Assembly (NCBI RefSeq): GCF_900107155.1
Contig: NZ_FNOX01000003.1
Coordinates: 484,206-548,205 of the forward strand
Direction: 5' to 3'
Length of the DNA stretch: 64,000 bases
DNA from: Pseudomonas salomonii
GTDB taxonomy: Bacteria; Pseudomonadota; Gammaproteobacteria; Pseudomonadales; Pseudomonadaceae
Shown: piece after piece, positions 44,267-52,141 of the stretch
How the letters are laid out: the number at the start of each line of letters is the position of its first letter
Position numbering within the stretch: position 1 is the stretch's first letter
Program-made: the position numbers and the translations under genes
Notes under the pieces: generated by a model
What the model saw: the letters and a program-made list of their open reading frames with translations, nothing else
Told to the model about the DNA's origin: nothing
The model's database searches: none

Positions 44267-45442
44267 TCAGGCAGGCTTGAGCCAGCTCTCGGCCAGCGCG
44301 CCCCAGTAGGCGGCGCCGGTCAGCAGGATGTCGTCGTTAAAGTCATAGGCGGGGTTGTGCACCATCGGCCGCGACACGCCGTTGCCGATAAACAGGTAAC
44401 TGCCGGGGCAGCGTTGCAGCATCCAGGCAAAGTCTTCACTGCCCATCAAGGTGCGGGTGTTGCCGTCTACCGCGTCGGCACCGAGCAAGGCCACGCCGAC
44501 CTGGCGCGCAAACTCGGTTTCTTCGGCGTGGTTGACCAGCACCGGGTAGGCCGGCCGATGTTCAACCTGCACCGTGCAGCCGAAGCTCGCGGCTTGGGTC
44601 TGGATGATGGCGTTGACGCGCTCGAGCATCTGTTCCCTGACCTTGGGGTTCAGTGCGCGCAGGCTCAGACGCAGCAGCGCTTGCTGAGGAATCACGTTGG
44701 CGGCCTGCCCCGCTTGCAGCGCACCGACGGTGACCACGGCGGCTTCCTGGGTGTCGATATTGCGCGCCACCACCGTCTGCAAGGCCATGACCATACTCGC
44801 CGCCGCCACCAGCGGGTCCACCGTCAGATGCGGCATGGAACCGTGGCCGCCGACGCCTTCCAGCGTCACAGTGAGTAAATCCTGCGAGGCCATCATCGGC
44901 CCGACGCGCAAGCCCAGATGCCCCGCCGGCAAGCCCGGCATATTGTGCATGCCGAACAGAGCGTCGCACGGGAAGCGCTCGAGCAAACCACCGGCCAGCA
45001 TCGCCTCGGCGCCGCCCTGGCCTTCTTCGGCGGGTTGAAAAATCAGGTTCAAGGTGCCGTCGAATTGCCGCGTCGCCGCCAAGTAACGCGCGGCGCCGAG
45101 CAACATGGTGGTGTGGCCGTCATGCCCGCAGGCGTGCATGCAACCAGCGTGCTGGCTGGTGTAGGCCGCGCCGGTATTTTCGATGATGGGCAAGGCGTCC
45201 ATATCGGCGCGAATCCCCAGCGTGCGCGAGCTGCTGCCCTTGCGCAGCACGCCGACCACACCGGTTTTGCCGATGCCGGTGTGCACCTCGTAGCCCCAAT
45301 CCCTCAAGGAGTGCGCGACGAGCGCACTGGTGCGGTTCTCTTCAAAGCCGAGTTCCGGGTGAGCGTGAATATCGTGGCGCATAGCGTGCAAGTCGCTGGC
45401 GACGTCGCTGAGCCAATCCAGAATGTGCTGGTGTGGGCGCAT
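44267..45442 (-). CDS. M20-family amidohydrolase (hippurate hydrolase-like)
   Basis: A 391-residue metallopeptidase-family hydrolase. Metal ligands are seen in HACGHDGHTTMLLG (about 103-115), EEGQGGAEAML, and the C-terminal GSEDFAWML. The start HDIHAHPELGFEE is typical for hippurate/indole-acetyl-amino-acid hydrolases. ATG 45442 follows GAGGAG. It is first gene of the M20-MFS-amidase unit. Confidence 0.9.
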   Translation of the reverse strand: MRPHQHILDWLSDVASDLHAMRHDIHAHPELGFEENRTSALVAHSLRDWGYEVHTGIGKTGVVGVLRKGSSSRTLGIRADMDALPIIENTGAAYTSQHAGCMHACGHDGHTTMLLGAARYLAATRQFDGTLNLIFQPAEEGQGGAEAMLAGGLLERFPCDALFGMHNMPGLPAGHLGLRVGPMMASQDLLTVTLEGVGGHGSMPHLTVDPLVAAASMVMALQTVVARNIDTQEAAVVTVGALQAGQAANVIPQQALLRLSLRALNPKVREQMLERVNAIIQTQAASFGCTVQVEHRPAYPVLVNHAEETEFARQVGVALLGADAVDGNTRTLMGSEDFAWMLQRCPGSYLFIGNGVSRPMVHNPAYDFNDDILLTGAAYWGALAESWLKPA

Positions 45443-45911
45443 GGTGATTCTCCTCACAGTCGGGTGGTCCCGTTCTTGTTGGCGGCACATCGACAGCTAA
45501 GCGCGATGTGGGCGCGAGGACAATCAAAGGTGGTTCCACTGGGTGGAACCTGCTGCTGTGGCGAGCGAGCTTGCTTGCGCCGGGGTGCGAAGCCCCCCCA
45601 AAAAAGCTGATAACTGCTGTGCAGTTAAACGGTAGCTAACGCTGTTAACTCAACAGATATTGCAACCGCCCAACCCTACTGGTAGCCAGGAAACAACAGC
45701 TTCAAATCGAACCTTAATTTATGTAACAAGATATACGCCCTAGCATAATGTTTATTGTTTAAATAAACCGAACGCACTTACTGTTCTTTACCACAAACAC
45801 CCTTACTAGCTAACCAAAATTCAAACCGCAACACTTCATAAAACCTAAAAATCTAAGCCACTCCAAACAGAAAGAAAAATACGCACAGAGCCTAATATAA
45901 GGATATAAATT
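45443..45911. other. Long AT-rich control region before the bacteriocin genes
   Basis: About 470 bases. A GC-rich hairpin repeat lies at 45550-45610. From 45620 the sequence becomes AT-rich. A 7-bp inverted repeat GTTTATT/AATAAAC lies at 45750-45768 next to a CATAAT (45744-45749) that could be a -10 box. No convincing LexA box and no PrtN-type P-box was found. No gene seen. Confidence 0.5.
45550..45610. repeat. Intergenic repeat, copy 1 (GCGAGC/AGCTTGCTTGCGC type)
   Basis: TGTGGCGAGCGAGCTTGCTTGCGC followed by GGGTGCGAAGC recurs at 48959-49022 and partly at 48350-48390. It is another short palindromic intergenic repeat, distinct from REP. Confidence 0.65.
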
Positions 45912-46076
45912 ATGAACACCTCAAAAAACGCTCATATCGTTATAGCGAAGACCTCTCGTGACAGTTCAGGCGCCTTACTAAACAGCTTGTCCAGTGCGAA
46001 CCGACGGCCTACAGATACGGTGCTCAGGCGACAAAACACCATTCCGGCAAATATGAAAAAAGGAGCGTCGTTATGA
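45912..46076 (+). CDS. 54-residue protein coupled to the bacteriocin
   Basis: ATG 45912 follows AAGGA (9-base spacing), and the frame ends at TGA 46074-46076, overlapping the bacteriocin ATG by four bases (ATGA). The protein is hydrophilic and basic, Ser/Thr/Asn-rich, with no signal peptide or lipobox, so it is not a lysis lipoprotein. It could be a leader that couples translation, or a short accessory factor. No family recognised. Confidence 0.5.
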   Translation: MNTSKNAHIVIAKTSRDSSGALLNSLSSANRRPTDTVLRRQNTIPANMKKGASL

Positions 46077-47254
46077 GCGATCGTATTACGATCTATCTCG
46101 GCTTGACTGAAATCAGAGCTTATGAACCAACGGTCTTTGGCACTGGCCCAGTGGGCGGCGGTGGCTACGGTGATGATTTTAGCAACAGCAAGATAGGAAG
46201 AAAGGTCGCGGCGAATGCCCGCAAAGAAGTCAGTGAAAACTACAAAGTACCGATTAATAACGCGGTCGCTGCGCAAGAAGCTGATTACGCAGCGAAACGT
46301 CAACTGATACCCGATGAACTTCAAAGAAAAATTGAAGAAGACAAGCGCAAGAGTGATGTAAAAGCAGATGACCGTGTCGCTAACCTGTGGAGTGAAATCG
46401 GGTCTATGGATACGATTATTTCACAAACAGCTCTGGAGACCATTTCACTTCAAGCAGTAGCAAACAGTTTTTATAAACGTGATTTTTTCGATCAGCCCAT
46501 CAATGCGTTTATTACAGAAGCCGCCGCGCGACTGGCCTACCGTATCGCCGACTCCAAAAAAAGCTTTGAAGATTGGCAAAAATCGCTAAAGGCAGCTTAT
46601 GAGATAAAACGACTTAATGATTTAGCTGAACTGGCGAACAAGCAAAAGGCCCAATTGAGCGCCCTCGTCGAAGAGGCGCGTATTGCTGCCGAAGCTGCTG
46701 CAAAGCCCACCGACATTGAAACCGCCATTAAATTTACAGCCGATTTTTATGCAGAGGTTGGTAAAAAATTTGGCGACAGCGCATCTAAACTGGCAGAAGA
46801 ATTAGCAGAAAGCGCTAAAGGAAAAAAGATCCGCTCCGCGGGCGACGCGCTTAAAGCATTCGACAAATACAAAAACGAATTAAACAAAAAATTCAGTGCC
46901 AAAGACAGAGCCGCCGCAGCCAACTACATTGACTCAATGGACTTTGAAGCGATTGGTAAAGCCGCAGCCAAATTCGGAAAAAGCTTGGGCTACGTTGGGC
47001 ATATCATGAATGCTAAAGATAGCTTTATTGAGTTTCAAAAAGCTATGAAATCAGATAACTGGAAGCCCTTCTTTGTAAAGGCAGAAGCCATTGCTCTAGG
47101 CATGGCAGCAACCTACTTGGTTACTATTACGTTTGGATTTATCGCTGTAACCCCACTGGGCATCTTATTATTTGCATTTTTGGTTGCGGCCACAGGAGCA
47201 GCCATTGACGACCAGTTAATTGAAAATATAAATTCATTCATCGTAGGGTTGTAA
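46073..47254 (+). CDS. Colicin-type pore-forming bacteriocin
   Basis: A 393-residue toxin. The C-terminal part (about 215-393) matches colicin pore-forming domains: YAEVGKKFGDSASKLAEELAE, then FDKYKNELNKKFSAKDRAAA, SLGYVGHIMNAKDSFIEF, and the hydrophobic hairpin at about 340-380 (ATYLVTITFGFIAVTPLGIL ...). The first 45 residues are glycine rich, and a helical receptor/translocation part follows. It is shorter than pyocin S5. It kills related cells by depolarising the inner membrane. AGGAG lies seven bases before ATG 46073. Immunity genes face it on the other strand, as usual for pore formers. Confidence 0.88.
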   Translation: MSDRITIYLGLTEIRAYEPTVFGTGPVGGGGYGDDFSNSKIGRKVAANARKEVSENYKVPINNAVAAQEADYAAKRQLIPDELQRKIEEDKRKSDVKADDRVANLWSEIGSMDTIISQTALETISLQAVANSFYKRDFFDQPINAFITEAAARLAYRIADSKKSFEDWQKSLKAAYEIKRLNDLAELANKQKAQLSALVEEARIAAEAAAKPTDIETAIKFTADFYAEVGKKFGDSASKLAEELAESAKGKKIRSAGDALKAFDKYKNELNKKFSAKDRAAAANYIDSMDFEAIGKAAAKFGKSLGYVGHIMNAKDSFIEFQKAMKSDNWKPFFVKAEAIALGMAATYLVTITFGFIAVTPLGILLFAFLVAATGAAIDDQLIENINSFIVGL

Positions 47255-47278
47255 AAATGCGCTGCCACTATGGCAGCG

Positions 47279-47593
47279 TCATTTCTTTATGCACAACCAC
47301 ATCATATAAAATAGCCCCAAAGGGATAGCAAACAAAAAATAAAACATCCATAACAGTGTATAACCCCCCCCTCTAGCGGCCGCTGTCATTGAATCTGAAC
47401 CCCAAAAATCTTTTCCGGTACAGTGAAAGACTATATTTTCTACTAAATGCTTGGAAAACGGGAACAAAAGGGCATTCACAGCTGATACTGAAAAATAAAT
47501 GACAGCATTTTCGTCTGATTTAAAAACATACACACATACGGCGAACAGCGTCAACCCAACAAAAAAACTTTTAAGATAATAGTTTCTTTCCAT
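47279..47593 (-). CDS. Immunity protein for pore-forming bacteriocin (copy 1)
   Basis: A 104-residue inner-membrane protein with three to four spans of the colicin E1-type immunity family. Conserved pattern across the three copies here: NYYLKS at the start, NALLFPF, VENIVF, GGYTLLW and FAIPLG. It ends 25 bases from the convergent bacteriocin stop, so it is the probable cognate immunity gene. Start ATG 47593 (MERNYYLKS) is used; a TTG five codons up is possible. Confidence 0.85.
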   Translation of the reverse strand: MERNYYLKSFFVGLTLFAVCVYVFKSDENAVIYFSVSAVNALLFPFSKHLVENIVFHCTGKDFWGSDSMTAAARGGGYTLLWMFYFLFAIPLGLFYMMWLCIKK

Positions 47594-47697
47594 ATCCCTA
47601 CCACTCAAACGTTCGATTACAATTCAACGCTCTATGCCACCAACATTATACATTAACAACGCAAGCGCACAGAACAGAAACTATCTCATCACACAAG

Positions 47698-48039
47698 TTA
47701 CACATTAGGCCGACTACATAGCGGCCTTTTTTTAACGTACAAAATTATTAAAAAAAGCAAACCAACGGGAATCGCAAATGCAAAATAAAACCCATACACC
47801 AGCGTATAACCACCATTTGCAGCCCCAGTCAATACTGGCCCCGAACTCCAAAAACCCTTGCGAATATAACGAAAAACTATATTTTCTACTGCGCGCTTTG
47901 CAAAAGGAAACAATAGTGCATTTGCGCCTGCGACTATAAAAACAACCGCAGCATTATCGTCTGCTCTGGAAATAAACGCACAGATGAAAAACATAACCAA
48001 ACCAAATATTAGATCTTTAAAATAATACTTGTTTTCCAT
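47698..48039 (-). CDS. Bacteriocin immunity paralogue (copy 2)
   Basis: A 113-residue membrane protein sharing with copies 1 and 3 the blocks MENKYYFKD, NALLFPFAKRAVENIVF, GGYTLVY and FAIPVG. It has an extra basic tail (KKRPLCSRPNV). It probably protects against a different but related pore former. It lies 104 bases upstream of copy 1 on the same strand. Confidence 0.8.
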   Translation of the reverse strand: MENKYYFKDLIFGLVMFFICAFISRADDNAAVVFIVAGANALLFPFAKRAVENIVFRYIRKGFWSSGPVLTGAANGGYTLVYGFYFAFAIPVGLLFLIILYVKKRPLCSRPNV

Positions 48040-48445
48040 ACCTACCAACCTTTACCGACTATTTGAGCGAGAGCCAAACGCATCCTTTAAGCCTGAGGCT
48101 GGCCTTCAGGGCCTCCGACCGTCTTCGAGATTACTACATGACGAGGGCGTTCACTCCATCCACAATACTTGGGCCAGCACGTTTGTTTTGTGCTGAAAAT
48201 ACCCTACACGCCCCCCCGCAGAATCCGCACTGCGCGCCCTGCAGCTTGCATTCAAGGCCGTCGGAATGGGTAAGTCTGCAACATTAAGTTGCTTTAAAGC
48301 ACTGGATGACCGCGTGATAAGGCTCGGAAAACAGTAAAACTCACGGTAAAAAGCTTGCTTGCGCCGGGGCGCGCTGCGCCCCAAAACGAGGGGCCCAACA
48401 AATATAGGTTCCACTCTCAGAAAGCAGAGGCCACGCGAATAGGCA
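48040..48445. other. Spacer between immunity copies 2 and 3
   Basis: About 400 bases without a convincing gene. A 40-codon open stretch on the plus strand (around 48219-48337, AFKAVGMGKSATLSCF, then FKALDDRV) looks protein-like but has no start and may be a remnant. A repeat fragment of the AAGCTTGCTTGCGC type lies at 48350-48390. Confidence 0.4.
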
Positions 48446-48766
48446 CTATTTTTTCAGCCACAACCAAAGCCCATAGCACGCGCCAAGCGGAATGGCAAAA
48501 ACGAAATAACACATCCACAGCAGTACGTGACCACCATAAGATGCGGCGGCCCGTAGAGGATGTGTCGCCCAAAATTCTTTTCCAGTAAAACGAAAGACAA
48601 CGTTTTCGACTGCACGCCTGGCCAGTGGGAACAACAACGCATTAACCCCACAGATCAAGATATAGAGGGCGGCCTTATCGCTTGATTTGAATACGGAGAC
48701 GGTCAAGCAAAAAATAAACAGCGCAATAACAAAGCTTTTTAAATAATAGTTTTTCTCCAGGCGCAT
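48446..48766 (-). CDS. Bacteriocin immunity paralogue (copy 3)
   Basis: A 106-residue membrane protein of the same family (LEKNYYLKSF, NALLFPLARRAVENVVFRFTGKEFW, GGHVLLW, FAIPLG). The frame is open 144 codons further upstream, but that part is the complement of repeat and leader sequence, so ATG 48766 (AGGAAGA about 10 bases before it) is chosen; an ATG at 48817 is possible. It resembles copy 1 more than copy 2 by eye. Confidence 0.8.
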   Translation of the reverse strand: MRLEKNYYLKSFVIALFIFCLTVSVFKSSDKAALYILICGVNALLFPLARRAVENVVFRFTGKEFWATHPLRAAASYGGHVLLWMCYFVFAIPLGACYGLWLWLKK

Positions 48767-48958
48767 TCGCGTTCTTATCTTCCTGAAGTAGTTTTCGGCC
48801 TTGCGCCCCTGCGTCATAAGTCTCCTTTTTACGCCTGTTAACGGCCGACGTGAGTGGGGTCGGCCGCGGGCAAGGTTACTACAGGCGCGCGCACTGGAAA
48901 CGCGGCACCCGGCAAATTTCAAGACAACAATAGACACTTCTGCCGCTGCGCATAACCC

Positions 48959-49022
48959 TGTGGCGAGCAAGCTTGCTTGCGCTGGGGTGCGAAGCGCCCC
49001 TAAAAGCCGGTGACTGCTACGC
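48959..49022. repeat. Intergenic repeat, copy 2
   Basis: TGTGGCGAGCAAGCTTGCTTGCGC then GGGTGCGAAGCGCCCC, followed by ACTGCTACGCAGT, matching the element at 45550-45610. Confidence 0.65.
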
Positions 49023-49115
49023 AGTCGGGACGGTACGGCGATCCGACAAGCTCCCTCGCTACACAACGCAGATTGCGGACAGCTATTGGCCACCGGTTGC
49101 GACGGCGCGTGCATA

Positions 49116-49314
49116 GGGTTAACCTCGTCTCCGTCGCTGCTCATCAGTGACCGGGCGTGGAATCCCGAGAAAGAAGACGCTACAGCGTCGTCATACAATC
49201 AGTCGGCGCTTTTTTGTGCCCGCTGTTTGTGCTTTATGGCGGCTGTGCGTGGGAGGCCTTGTGCCTGCCGAGTCGCTTCTTCTCGGATTCCAACCTGCGT
49301 ACAGCTGCCACCCT
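49116..49314 (+). ncRNA. Structured leader RNA of DUF3077 gene (copy B)
   Basis: The 5' part has GTCGCTG-CTCAT-CAGTGAC, CGGG...CCCG, GACGC-TACA-GCGTC and GCGC-TTTTTT-GTGC hairpins. The 3' part has an outer stem 49238-49253 / 49294-49309 (GGCGGCTGTGCGTGGG with CCTGCGTACAGCTGCC), enclosing AGGC...GCCT and CCGAG...CTCGG hairpins and a TTCCAACC strand. Nearly the same layout is found at 53012-53210, and the 3' part at 6331-6440. Base changes preserve pairing. It ends 55 bases before the DUF3077 ATG. Confidence 0.7.
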
Positions 49315-49369
49315 CATGCTTGGAATCGTGACTGGCAGCTCTTTTTGGTTGTACCAAAGGAGCAAGCAT

Positions 49370-49663
49370 ATGCCGTACGAAATACCCTCAGCCGAAACCA
49401 TCGGCGCCGCCACCTTCGCAGACTGCGGAGAAAACAAAAGCCACCTGAAAATCTTCCGCGTCAACGCCGGGGTTCCGCTCGTAGAAGCCCTCGAACACGC
49501 ATCCCACGTGCTCTATTACGCAAAAATGCTCGCCCTTGAAGCTGCCATGGACCCCAAAGCGGAGAAGTTTGCATTCGCCTCGCATTACCTGGGTGAAATG
49601 GGTAAAGCCATCATCGATGACCTGCTGCTGGCCTTGCAGCCTGGCAGCCCAACCCCGCAGTAA
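49370..49663 (+). CDS. DUF3077 family protein (copy B)
   Basis: A 97-residue protein with the family pattern LKIFRVNAGVPLVEALEHASHVLYYAKMLALEA, ending in an amphipathic helix. It matches the copy at 53328 in 77 of 89 aligned residues by eye. The start is ATG 49370, which has AAAGGAG upstream; the frame is open 71 codons further but those codons are the leader RNA. Function unknown. Confidence 0.85.
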   Translation: MPYEIPSAETIGAATFADCGENKSHLKIFRVNAGVPLVEALEHASHVLYYAKMLALEAAMDPKAEKFAFASHYLGEMGKAIIDDLLLALQPGSPTPQ

Positions 49664-49670
49664 GTCGTTC

Positions 49671-49695
49671 GCGCCCGGTGCAGTGCATCGGGCGC
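49671..49695 (+). terminator. Hairpin after DUF3077 copy B
   Basis: GCGCCCG / CGGGCGC, a 7-bp stem eight bases after the stop codon, with no T run. The copy at 53633-53655 is equivalent. Confidence 0.55.
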
Positions 49696-49718
49696 CTGCC
49701 TGAAGTTCCTCAATTCCC

Positions 49719-50093
49719 ATGATCAGCACAAATCCAATGTGGGAGCTGGCTTGCCTGCGATAGCCATAGGTATCTACACAACTTTTGAAGGCAGCCAATT
49801 TCTCCTGTGGCGAGCAGGCTCGCCACAGGGGGCATGTGGGTGCCTTCAAACATTGTCAGCCAGCTCCCACAGAAAATCTCCGGTGTGTCAGGGGTTGAGG
49901 CGGCAGCCTTGGCGATCACCCAGCAACCGCGCCGTATGCGTGCGCCCTAAATCGCTTGCCGTGACTTCACTGCGTTCCGGCGAGTCAGTGAACGCACTGG
50001 TCGGCACATACTGCTTCACATACCCCAGGCAATAGTCCGCCGGGTTGTTCTCCATATACCGGCACGAGCAATATTCCTTGGCCAACTACACCG
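49719..50093. repeat. Left copy of direct repeat flanking the phage remnant
   Basis: It begins ATGATCAGCACAAATCC plus a REP arm. After a divergent REPIN spacer it continues through the C-terminal part of a small gene to TTCCTTGGCC at 50093. The right copy is 56873-57194. Outside these limits the sequences differ completely. Confidence 0.8.
49888..50085 (-). pseudogene. Truncated copy of the small gene at 56999-57313
   Basis: Its 65 codons repeat the C-terminal part of the 104-residue protein next to the serine hydrolase (KEYCSCRYMENNPADYCLG ... GDRQGCRLNP) with few changes. The N-terminal membrane span is missing because homology stops at 50093, where phage-like sequence begins. It has no own start signal. 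Confidence 0.75.
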
Positions 50094-50139
50094 AAAAAGG
50101 AAAAACCGTTGTGTTGAATTCCAAAGTCTGCACTCGAAA

Positions 50140-50325
50140 TTGCGCGAAGAATTCGAAAAATGCGGCGACAGCTTTGCCCTGTTGGTCTACCTGCTGGGAG
50201 GTGACCTGCAGCTGCCGCAGCGGGCGAAATTGGCGCTGTTTGAGTATGGCGTTGCTCAGCTGGAACGCTTTGAACAAGCTGAGGCCAGGTTGCGTGATTA
50301 CGTGGAGGACGCCATGCCCAACTGA
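50140..50325 (+). CDS. Short phage-like hypothetical protein, possibly 5'-truncated
   Basis: Open from a TTG at 50140 and readable without stop back to about 50110. It is helical and charged (MREEFEKCGDSFALLVYLLGG, then FEQAEARLRDYVEDAMPN). It is adjacent to and overlaps by 28 bases the convergent ogr remnant. No family recognised. The repeat junction at 50093 may have removed its real start. Confidence 0.4.
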   Translation: MREEFEKCGDSFALLVYLLGGDLQLPQRAKLALFEYGVAQLERFEQAEARLRDYVEDAMPN

Positions 50326-50558
50326 TCGAACAGGTCGCGTTGTTGGACCTTGGACAAGCTGCGCAGGCGGTCGAACAGTAAGCGGTCGACTGCCTGGGCG
50401 GAGGGGCTAAGGGTATGGGAGAAAGTAAGGTTGGCTACCTAGGTGTGGCCGCAGTGGGGGGAGCTGCATTGGGAGTAGAGGCGGGCAAATTCGAGGGATA
50501 ACTCGTCGCGCGAAGCGATTCGCCCTTTCTCGCCACAGACTTTGCAATAAACCCGCAT
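50298..50558 (-). pseudogene. ogr: ogr/Delta-like phage late activator with a nonsense codon
   Basis: The frame starts at ATG 50558 with the Ogr zinc-finger pattern: MRVYCKVCGEKGRIASRDEL, then YSQCSSPHCGHT. It hits TAG at 50441-50439 directly after CGHT. The same frame continues with typical Ogr sequence (VANLTFSHTLSPSAQ, then LLFDRLRSLSKVQQRDLFDQL) to TAA at 50298. In P2-like phages Ogr activates late promoters. The truncated product keeps the cysteines but not the C-terminal half. It is too short to appear as one long ORF. Confidence 0.8.
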
Positions 50559-50702
50559 CAGCCCTCCGACAGGCTAAAAAAGTACATAGTACTTTATCAT
50601 TTCGCAGATAGCCGCTGCGAGATAGGCCGTATCACAATCGTCCACTAGACAAACCGAGACAAATGGCGGCAAAGTGCTAGCATCCAGCAAAAGGAATTGA
50701 AA

Positions 50703-52082
50703 ATGTACTTAGCCGCTAACGTAGTAAAAAATGGATTCTTCTTTACGCCCGATAACGTTGATAGACAGTATCCAGGCATACTAACGATTTCAAATGGCGG
50801 CCTCATATCACTCGAGATTACGGCGAATGAGCGCGCGTTTACTACATTTGATGAAAGGGTTATTGGACGGCTAATCGGCCAAGTCGAGGGCGGATATTTA
50901 ACCCTGGAACAATGCGAATATCGACAATCAAGCCTTTCGCTTCCAGGCACAGCTTCGAAGTCGATAATATCTTCGCAACTCGCACTTGTTGGCGTGGGCC
51001 TATCCGAACCAGCAAAATTTAGCTCATTTCAATTTTGCATAAACAATCTTAGCGAGTGGCTTGGAAAATCGGCCTTCAAAATCTCAATTGGCAGTTCCTT
51101 TGACGAGTGGAGCATTAAATTACAACGGCCTGATCCTATCGAGTACGAGCTATCCGATGGTACAAAATTTATCATTGACATAATAACTAGAGTTCCAGGC
51201 GGAACAAAATATCCGACTATGGAATTGTATCAGCAGGCGTACATCGAGATAACGCCCATCGAATCTCAAAATTTGGATTTCTTTAAATCGCTTTCACATC
51301 GAATAACTCGTTTTCTCTCTTTCGCAATCGGCAAACCTGTAGCAATTCACTCTCTAAAAGCGAAAATCGATGATCCAGAAGTAAACGAGATACACCAATG
51401 GTCGGAAATTTACTTTCAAAGCCTGAACAACTCAGTACAAAAGCCTCTCCGGTCAGACGAGATGCTTCTAAGTTTCTCAAGTATTTCATCACGTCTAGGT
51501 GACCTTCTGTCTCTATGGTTAAGAGAATATGAAAATTTAGGCCCAGCCCTTCACCATTACTTCTCGGTTCAGGACGATACTCACGCTTATATCGATAGCA
51601 AATTTCTGTCTATGGCACAAGCACTTGAAGCCTTTCATCGCCGAACATCGAATATCAAAAAATGGTCAAATGAAGATTACAAAAGAAAGATAGCACCCAT
51701 TTTAGCCGCGTGTCCGGAAGTGGAACGAACGTGGCTAAGGGAGAGGCTTAACTTTGGTTATGAGCTCTCATTTGGGGAAAGGCTGCATCTACTTATTGAC
51801 GACATAGTAGAAGTTTTTGAAGGCAAAAATAATGCTGACGCGATAGTTCAGGGTACAGTCCGAACCCGAAACTACCAAGCACACTATGATCTGGCCGGGG
51901 CAAAAAAAGCAGTGAAGGGCGCGCACCTCGTATCTTTGATTCTTCGTCTGCGCGTATTGTTCGCCTTAAGACTACTTATGCATCTCGGACTAACTCAGCA
52001 AGAAGCAGTCGAATTGACTAAGACCCCTCCACTCAAACTTTTTTTAAAGAGTGCAAATTTCATCGAGCGAAACAACGAATAG
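50703..52082 (+). CDS. apeA: ApeA-like HEPN anti-phage protein
   Basis: A 460-residue protein. The N-terminal part (about 1-270) is a beta-rich sensor-like region resembling ApeA N-terminal domains (KNGFFFTPDNVDRQYPGILTI; VGVGLSEPAKFSSFQFCINNLSEWL). The C-terminal part is a HEPN domain with the RNase motif R389-x4-H394 (TRNYQAHYD). ApeA is a known single-protein abortive defence system, with HEPN cutting RNA on infection. Codons are AT-rich, unlike the flanking chromosome. ATG 50703 follows AAGGAA. The next gene is 59 bases downstream on the same strand. Confidence 0.75.
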   Translation: MYLAANVVKNGFFFTPDNVDRQYPGILTISNGGLISLEITANERAFTTFDERVIGRLIGQVEGGYLTLEQCEYRQSSLSLPGTASKSIISSQLALVGVGLSEPAKFSSFQFCINNLSEWLGKSAFKISIGSSFDEWSIKLQRPDPIEYELSDGTKFIIDIITRVPGGTKYPTMELYQQAYIEITPIESQNLDFFKSLSHRITRFLSFAIGKPVAIHSLKAKIDDPEVNEIHQWSEIYFQSLNNSVQKPLRSDEMLLSFSSISSRLGDLLSLWLREYENLGPALHHYFSVQDDTHAYIDSKFLSMAQALEAFHRRTSNIKKWSNEDYKRKIAPILAACPEVERTWLRERLNFGYELSFGERLHLLIDDIVEVFEGKNNADAIVQGTVRTRNYQAHYDLAGAKKAVKGAHLVSLILRLRVLFALRLLMHLGLTQQEAVELTKTPPLKLFLKSANFIERNNE

Positions 52083-52141
52083 AACCCAGTAGGATGTAGT
52101 CCAAGAGGACTCGCCACTAACACCATATACAGTACGGATTA

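Noticed and set aside
45636..45655. LexA box before the bacteriocin (CTGTTAACTCAACAG)
   Set aside because: Spacing between CTG and CAG is nine, not ten, bases, and it lies about 260 bases before the first start codon.
48219..48337. Plus-strand 40-codon open stretch between immunity genes as a gene
   Set aside because: No start codon with a ribosome site and an in-frame stop not far upstream; listed only as a possible remnant.
48767..49198. Long upstream extension of the third immunity gene (open frame to 49198)
   Set aside because: The extension is the complement of the intergenic repeat and of the 5' part of the leader RNA. It is low in protein character and the immunity family starts at 48766.
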